Assembly: GCA_021186555.1 (NCBI GenBank)
Contig: JAJKFL010000013.1
Span: 11,711,243-11,775,242 of the forward strand
Source: Reticulitermes speratus
Taxonomy: Eukaryota; Arthropoda; Insecta; Blattodea; Rhinotermitidae
Reading direction: 5' to 3'
Length of the DNA stretch: 64,000 bases
Below, in pieces: positions 57,936-64,000 of this stretch; within the stretch, counting starts at the first letter, position 1; each line of letters begins with the position of its first letter. Position numbers and translations under genes: made by a program. The notes beneath the pieces were generated by a model. The model saw nothing but the letters and a program-made list of their open reading frames with translations, ran no database searches and was not told the DNA's origin.

Positions 57936-59017
57936 TTTCTGTTTAATAATTTCGTTGTTACCTAACGCACTCATTAAAGAAACCGAACTGCTAACGCAGT
58001 TGAGAGAAATAATTGCTGTTTATTCTGAAAATCGGGGTAAATCTGTCGAGTTCAGACAATTCTTTTATCACTCCAGTTCACGGCAGCGTCAAAACGTAGG
58101 CAAACTCTACATAATTACAAATTACAGCTACTTGTATACGTCCGCACGGGCCCCCAGCCTGGGCCTGGTAGCACAGATGATGTTCGGGTCTGGGGCTGAT
58201 TGAAATGAAACCATTATATGCTGTGCATTGGCTCGAGAGCTGTGACAGTACTTGCGCACTGCTGGCTAACAAGCTAATTACAATAAGACTGCACGTGCAT
58301 GTAATGTAGTGGGTTTAGAATTCACTTAATGACCGATCTTGGTCGGGCCCCAGAAACATACCCAGACTTGGTTTTCTAAGGAGTTATCATAGCTGCCACT
58401 TTCTAGGAATAGCCGACGTAACATCTTACACACTGCGGGAAGCTAATGATAATGATCCTTCGGGCTCCACAAAACACGATAAATTTGATGGTTGAGAAAA
58501 TGCAACCTTCTCAACAAGGACTCTGCTTCGTGACAGCGCGCCCGTGTGACGCAAACTGACGTGGGCCGACTCGAAAGACTGAGAGTCCGACTCTTCGGCC
58601 TGAGTGCAGGCTCACCTGATAATCGGGTCCAAGATATCCAAGATATGATTAGTTAGACAACGCTCTTAACATTACCGTGCAAGACAAAGTCGTATGTTAC
58701 AACTCTGTGCAACGGCCCTGTGGATAAAGACAGACATACATGACGCCATGCTTATGTGCTACGAACAAACATCCTATAGTCTAGATGTGTTTGTTCATAC
58801 ATGGTGGACTTAACACAGGCATTAGATCTGCATACAAACGACACAGATGCTCGGTTCCCATAGCCTACGTGTATCACGTATGTCAGTGTGACACTGTGTG
58901 CTTGGTATGAGACGTAAGGGGTATAATTAACATGACAAGTAAAGCCAGAATATAAGGCACACATTTTTAAAAATCGTTTCAAATCTTGAGGATCGTGCAT
59001 TTCGTAGGTGGAAGTAT
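57936..59017. other. No supported gene
   Basis: Short frames only. Confidence 0.5.
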
Positions 59018-59100
59018 CACAGATTCATTCATTCATTCATTCATTCATTCTGTTGGCTGTCTTACGAGAGGTCCATAGCCTCTCCTAAAGCGAGTTTATA
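59018..59100 (-). mobile_element. Very short 3' end of the RTE-type LINE with (GAAT)n tail
   Basis: (ATTC)6 at about 59025-59050 is followed by CTGTTGGCTGTCTTACGAGA, GGTCCATAGCCTCTCCTAAA and GCGAGTTTATA. This matches 2705-2765, the stop-codon end of the LINE at 2690-3160, including the tail type. Only about 60 coding-side bases were copied. Confidence 0.8.
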
Positions 59101-60282
59101 AATTAATTATTATATTAGAGATATAATAATTGATTCATAATCTATTAAAAATGGTATTATCAAAGTTATAAACTTCATCTACGATAGCTGTGATAATTGT
59201 GATAAACCTCCACACGTCGTATAACATCAAGGTGTGTACAGGGACAAATTTACCTTAACACCTGGGGTTATCCGCATGGGGCATTAGTATGCATAAATGA
59301 GATAAGATTTCTGTTCTCATCTATAAATCTACATCCAAGTCAAAACGAACACTTTGCTGTTCACACTCTTTTCCGTTAGTTACTTGGTTAAATTTTTTTG
59401 TATGCATAAATGTAAAAATTCTCTTCTATATTCATGACTCGACAGTTCGCTGCATAATCTGTTTTATTCATTGGCTTCTCTATTTTCCAATAACGACGGC
59501 TATTAGGATATGGCCTGCACAACAGTCACGTCCCAGTAAGAGTGTTACATTTCCGTCATGACACGTCGCACCTACCTGATGTGCACCCTGTGAGTGTAGC
59601 ATGACGCTTATCGCTTCAGTCCGCTTGCGAGATGCGGAAGGTCTACAGACTCCATGCCCCCTCCTATAGGCTTCATACAGGGCGGTAATTAATGACGGGA
59701 TTAATTTAGCTGTGATGTAGTCACGATATGAACAACTCGAAGGTTCGATGCGCAGATACTACTGCGCAGCACTTATACTTAGGCCACGGAAATGAGTCTT
59801 ATGAATGGTGGGGATGAAGGTATTTGAATCATCCCACTGTCTGCGAAGTGCTACATTCCCTCCAAGTCAGTCAGCCAGCCAGCCCTAAGCGCCTGTCGCT
59901 ATAAAATTTTAACAATACCACCATTCGTGTGCAAAAATCGCAAGGTTACTTTTGGGGGTGGGGGTATATGGAAGTACACTAGAGGGAGAATTATATCTTT
60001 CGTGTTTCTGTCCATATTAGGCAACACTGCACTACAGCATGTATGTACTCGACGTCAGTCAACATTTACAATGGGAAGAGGGGGACAGTGGCGAATACAC
60101 TGTTTACTCGATCAAAATACCAATTAATTATTTTTATAGACAACATTACATTTACCGACGTCGTGATGTTAACTGAAATTGTAATTAACCTTTATAGGCC
60201 AAACGGGATGCCCATGTCCCGTTAATTGTCATACAAGACTTGAAACACAGAAGGTGTTTTCGTTGTTAGTAGTGTGCAGTTG
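59101..60282. other. No supported gene
   Basis: No element recognised. GTTAGTAGTGTGCAGTTG just before the tRNA-like head may be the original target of that head. Confidence 0.45.
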
Positions 60283-60362
60283 GGCCGATCCCAGTGGCCG
60301 TGCTGTCTAAGGCGTGGGTCTGCGGCCGCTCGCTTACTAGGATCGTGGGTTCGAATCCAGTT
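60283..60362 (+). mobile_element. tRNA-like (SINE family B) head joined to the LINE 5' end
   Basis: GCCGATCCCAGTGGCCGTGC, TGTCTAAGGCGTGGGTCTGC and GATCGTGGGTTCGAATCC match the heads of the SINEs at 38921 and 48397, including A and B boxes. The match ends right after CGAATCC, where the SINEs continue CGCC but this copy changes to AGTTCAGCTTGAGAG, the presumed LINE 5' UTR. It may be a target into which the LINE inserted, or an adopted Pol III-type promoter. Confidence 0.85.
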
Positions 60363-60476
60363 CAGCTTGAGAGAGCGCACAGAGAGGTTCGATTTAGAGA
60401 GTTGCTCCTAACTTCAATCAACTTCGGTGTGCGACAGAAGCTAAAATCTGTGAGTACGTTAACTACTAACGAGGCT

Positions 60477-61710
60477 ATGCAGCGTTACGAAAGGAAGAAC
60501 ACCCTTGTGTGTATGTTCGACAAGGAAAGTCCACGAATATCAGCCTACGAGATTCATGAGTGGATACACAAGAAGTTACAATTGGAACAAGAGAACGTTG
60601 TAGCCATTCAAATTGAAGGACCTACAAGGCAGGTATTTATTAAGACTATTACGACTACAATAGTAGAAAACTTGATACATAGTACAAATGGGGAAACAAC
60701 TTACGAACACGATAATGGCGAGATATCGAAGGTCAAATTAGGTTTCGCGGGACTAGGCAAGCGAAATATTAGAATCGCAAACCTCCCACCAGAAATGCCC
60801 AACGAGGCCATTAGATCATATCTATCAAAATACGGCACGATACAAAAATATCTCAGACGAAAAATGGTCAAATACATATCGATACAGTGTGGGGAATGGA
60901 ATCCGGATAGTTACGATGGACCTAAAAGTGCATGTTCCGTCTCACTTATATATAGATGGGTATAGAGCCCTAATATCATACACCGGTCAACCTGTTACGT
61001 GTTACGTATGTAATGCCACAGACCACATCGCACAGGAGTGCCACAAGAGGAGACCTAAGCGTACGGACACTCGGCCACAGACGTGGGCCCACATAGTTGA
61101 CAAAAGGGCGCAGAACGACCCAAACACAACTCAACCGGACCTCCACAATGGGACACATACAAACAACGAGACCGCAGATCCCAAACAGACAGGAAAACTA
61201 GGAGATAATAACATCACACCACAGAACTCGCAAATACCAGAGACAGAAGCAAACACTATGATACAGGAAGGAGGGAATATAATACCAAGTACCGACACCA
61301 TAATAGAATATAACGCGGATCAAATGGATATAGCGGTCGCACAAACACAAAACGAGGACACAGAGATGACACCACAACAACGAAAAACAGAAAAGATTAC
61401 GCCAGAAACACCCGAGGACATCCACGGAGAAACAACAACAACCACACACCCAAAAAAGGTAGAAGAGGAAGGCGCGTATAGAAGACGCGAGGACAACAAC
61501 AACACGCGAACTATTACAGGAAGTACAGAGAAAAAAGACCCACTCACTAGATCTCAAGAAGATTTCCCTATACTCATAGCCCCCACAGATGAGGATCTCG
61601 AGTCGACACGCCCACAATACATTCGTAAAAGGAAACCACGTACGGATGCCGAAACATCAGAAGAAAGAAAGGGCGGAAGAACTATGAGAAGCAAAAAACT
61701 TTCCACATAA
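60477..61710 (+). pseudogene. LINE ORF1 (nucleic-acid-binding protein), one frameshift
   Basis: The likely start is ATG at 60477 (MQRYERKNTLVCMFDKESPR). The frame stays open upstream through the tRNA-like head, but without another ATG. The first part, with IHEWIHKKLQLEQENVVAIQ, GPTRQVFIK and RIANLPPEMPNEAIRSYLSK, has the look of an RRM-like ORF1 region. Near 60888 the conserved sequence moves to the +1 frame: NGIRIVTMDLKVHVPSH and then GYRALISYTGQPVTCY. The zinc knuckle CYVCNATDHIAQEC (C-x2-C-x4-H-x4-C) follows. The long hydrophilic C-terminal part is rich in Thr, Gln and Glu and ends SKKLST before TAA at 61708-61710. In the original frame the protein would stop at 60965, before the knuckle. 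The role is RNA binding and particle formation for retrotransposition. One extra base is the simplest reading; programmed frameshifting cannot be excluded. Confidence 0.82.
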
Positions 61711-64000
61711 GAACTAATACCCCCACAAACCACCTTTAATATAGTCACTCTAAATGTCAATGGCATGAAACACGGCACACGGATGAGAATGTTGAACGAG
61801 TTTTGTATAATGCATGATATTGACATCTTACTCCTTCAAGAGGTCACGCATACAAACTTTGACTGCATACTACATAGAAATAAGTACATTAATGTAGGCA
61901 CCGATCGGAGAGGGACGGCGATACTCACAAAAGATTACATAACACTAACAAATATAAACAAACTCCCCTCTGGAAGAGGCATTGCTGGTTGGTGGCATAA
62001 CATATATATTGTCAACATATATGCGCCATCTGGAACTAATAAACGCCATGATAGAGACGAATATTATACACTTGACCTACCACACCTATTACAACACGCG
62101 TCCTACGATTATGTAATAGGAGGAGATTTTAATTGTGTAGTTAAAAAGTCAGATTGCACAGGTACCCCCACAATCAGCCGGCCGTTAACTACATTAGTAC
62201 ACAGATGCAAATTGATAGACGCATGGAACAGCACAGCAAATAACACCGGATATACGCATTACACAAACACTAGCGCGTCACGCATAGACAGAATATATAT
62301 GTCGCCCACAGTGAATGAACTCAAAATCCAAACGACAACATTGGCCGCGGCGTTCACCGACCACAACGCGGTACAAGTTACACTCTCTGGGAAACACTCC
62401 TACAATCACCGCGGACGAGGATACTGGAAATTAAACGCCACACTCCTCACTATGGATGGTTTAAAAGAACAATTCCGACAACAATGGCTGCAATGGAAAC
62501 GAAAACAGACATGGTATGACAATATAGGAAGATGGTGGAGCGTATGCGCGAAACGTAGGATAAAACAATGTTTCAAAACCATAGGAAAGGAGCGAGCGTA
62601 CGACAAAAAACAACAAATAGAATTCTATTACTCTTGCATTTATGAATTACTCAACAAACCAACAGATTTCCCAGATCTACACATCAAACTAAAGTATTAC
62701 AAAGCCAAGATCATTCAAGCATACAGGACCCAATTCTACAATATTCAGGCAGAAACAAGAGAAACATCAATCCAAGAAGATGAACAGCTGTCCCTCTATC
62801 ACATTGTTGATAGACACAAACGACGACAAAAAAAGAATATTGAAACGATCATAGGCGAGGGAGACGAAACCAAAACAACACAAACAGACATCCAGAATGT
62901 ATTTTACAAAGAACTTAAAGAACGGTTTGCCCCAATAACGGTGCGTGAAGAAGACATGGACACGATATACTCAACGATCATAAAGAAAATACCATCAGAC
63001 ATGGGAGAACACGTGGACACGTCGATCACGCTACAGGAGCTCGCTACAGCTATAGCGCAAGCACCAAAGAAAAAGTCACCAGGTGACGATGGAATAATAG
63101 CTGAATTTTACAACTGGGGACAGGACATACTTCAAGAAGACCTACTAAACATGTATAATGGCTTTCTGACAACAGGACACATCCCACCGATACTAACAAG
63201 AGGAATCATAGTTTGCATACCGAAACAGAACAACCCACAAAAAGTTACAGATTACCGTCCGCTTACCTTACTAAACACAGACTACAAACTCTATGCGCGC
63301 ATATTAGCAAACCGTATTAAGCCAACATTAAATGACATTCTACACGAAACACAATACAGCGCTGTCATAGGCCGAAACATCCTGGATGCCACAGCGGCTC
63401 TCCGAGATATAATTGCAGCAGGCACACACACGAAAAGTGGTATCTGCCTTGTGACATTGGACTTTAAAAGGGCATTCGATAATGTATCACATCAGTATTT
63501 ACAAGGCTTATTAATGACATACAATTATAGCCCAGGAATAACAAACGCAATACTATCCTTATATACGAACGCCAGTTCCCGAATAGACGTTAATGGACAC
63601 CTCACTCGAGAGATCCCAATACTCTGCTCAATTCGACAAGGATGCCCCCTCAGTTCTATCCTGTACGCACTCATCCTCAACCCATTTCTAGTCCTCGTAA
63701 ACAAACACGTAACGGGAATTAAAATCGGTCAAGACAACCACTCCATAGCCAGTATTGCGTACGCAGACGACGTCACAGTCGTAATTCAAAATCAACAAGA
63801 CGTAAAGGCACTGAATCGGATAATCACGCTATACACAAAAGCCACAGGAGCCAGCATTAACTGGGATAAGACAATAGGCCTCCCTATAGGGAATTGGAAT
63901 ATGAATCAAGAGCTGGGTGGCATACGATACACTGACAATGCCAAAATATTGGGCATCAACTTTGGGAAGACAATCGCCCAAACCATCAACAATACATGGA
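61711..64000 (+). CDS. LINE ORF2: APE-type endonuclease plus reverse transcriptase, partial
   Basis: One frame stays open from the codon after the ORF1 stop to the window edge (763 codons, no stop). Endonuclease: TLNVNG (61747-61764), LLQEV with the metal-binding Glu (61840-61842), GGDFN (62119-62133), SRIDRIYMS (62275-62304), FTDHNAV (62353-62373). Linker: Trp- and Lys-rich. Reverse transcriptase: KKSPGDDGI (from about 63070), YRPLTLLNTDYKLYARILAN, LDFKRAFD (63457-63480), a RQGCPLS motif (from about 63634), and the YADD active site (63760-63771). All visible catalytic residues are kept. The first ATG in frame (61765) lies after the NVNG motif, so normal initiation would remove it; translation probably depends on ORF1 readthrough or reinitiation. 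The protein nicks target DNA and copies element RNA. The C-terminal region lies outside. Confidence 0.93.

Larger units (their letters stand above)
60363..64000 (+). mobile_element. Tx1/L1-like non-LTR retrotransposon (LINE), right end outside window
   Basis: The element is organised as a 5' UTR of about 114 bases after the tRNA-like head, ORF1 with a CCHC knuckle, and ORF2 with an apurinic-type endonuclease followed by a reverse transcriptase. The RT motifs (YRPLTLLNTDYKLYARILAN and GRNILDATAALRDI) resemble Tx1/L1-group elements more than Jockey or RTE. Both ORFs are A-rich on the sense strand, as is usual for L1-like elements. The 3' end, tail and target duplication are not in the window, so age and completeness cannot be judged. 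Confidence 0.88.

Noticed and set aside
60294-60476. N-terminal extension of ORF1 through the tRNA-like head
   Set aside because: The frame is open but has no ATG before 60477, and the sequence is that of a tRNA-like element.

Overview
This 64 kb window looks like repeat-rich intergenic or intronic DNA from a eukaryote, most likely an insect. I saw no host protein-coding gene, no functional tRNA or rRNA gene and no operon-like layout. Open frames are short and scattered except where they lie in tandem arrays or retrotransposons. Insect origin is inferred from the mix of repeats: tRNA-headed SINEs with target-site duplications, Tc1/mariner-like and PIF/Harbinger-like relics, RTE/Jockey-type LINE tails and a Tx1/L1-like LINE. 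The SINE style reminds me of cockroaches (Blattodea), but that is an impression and was not tested.

Layout. 1-1350: a 48-bp satellite that enters from the left edge, then a degenerate ~32-bp array carrying palindromic CACGTG units, split by a small inverted-repeat element. 1.4-12.3 kb: a Harbinger transposase fragment, a well-preserved 3' end of an RTE-type LINE, several decayed LINE tails, a SINE with a perfect 13-bp target duplication, and a 47-bp tandem repeat that seems to have grown from a LINE tail. 12.6-18.2 kb: a second SINE, a 1.56-kb degraded DDE transposon with long terminal inverted repeats and a nested SINE, and an hAT-like MITE. 20.7-27 kb: foldback elements, SINEs and a mariner-type deletion derivative with TA flanks. 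29-36.7 kb: a 330-bp GT-rich tract, antisense SINEs, a LINE tail, MITEs and a 77-bp tandem repeat. 38.9-50.7 kb: SINEs of two families and a 19-copy, 72-bp tandem array that is open in several frames. 51.7-59.1 kb: MITEs, a 346-bp foldback element, a full-length SINE and LINE tails. 60.3-64.0 kb: the youngest-looking element, a Tx1/L1-like LINE running off the right edge.

The terminal LINE is the most interesting object. A tRNA-like sequence related to the SINE heads at 38.9 and 48.4 kb is fused directly to its 5' end. ORF1 (CCHC zinc knuckle) has one apparent frameshift. ORF2 (APE endonuclease plus reverse transcriptase, all visible catalytic motifs present) opens in the same frame immediately after the ORF1 stop codon and has no AUG ahead of its first endonuclease motif.

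The rest of the window shows how mobile elements interact: SINE families share 3' tails, SINEs land inside older DNA transposons, and parts of dead elements have been amplified in tandem. Family assignments rest on reading motifs by eye. Boundaries without a stated target duplication are approximate, within about 10-30 bases.
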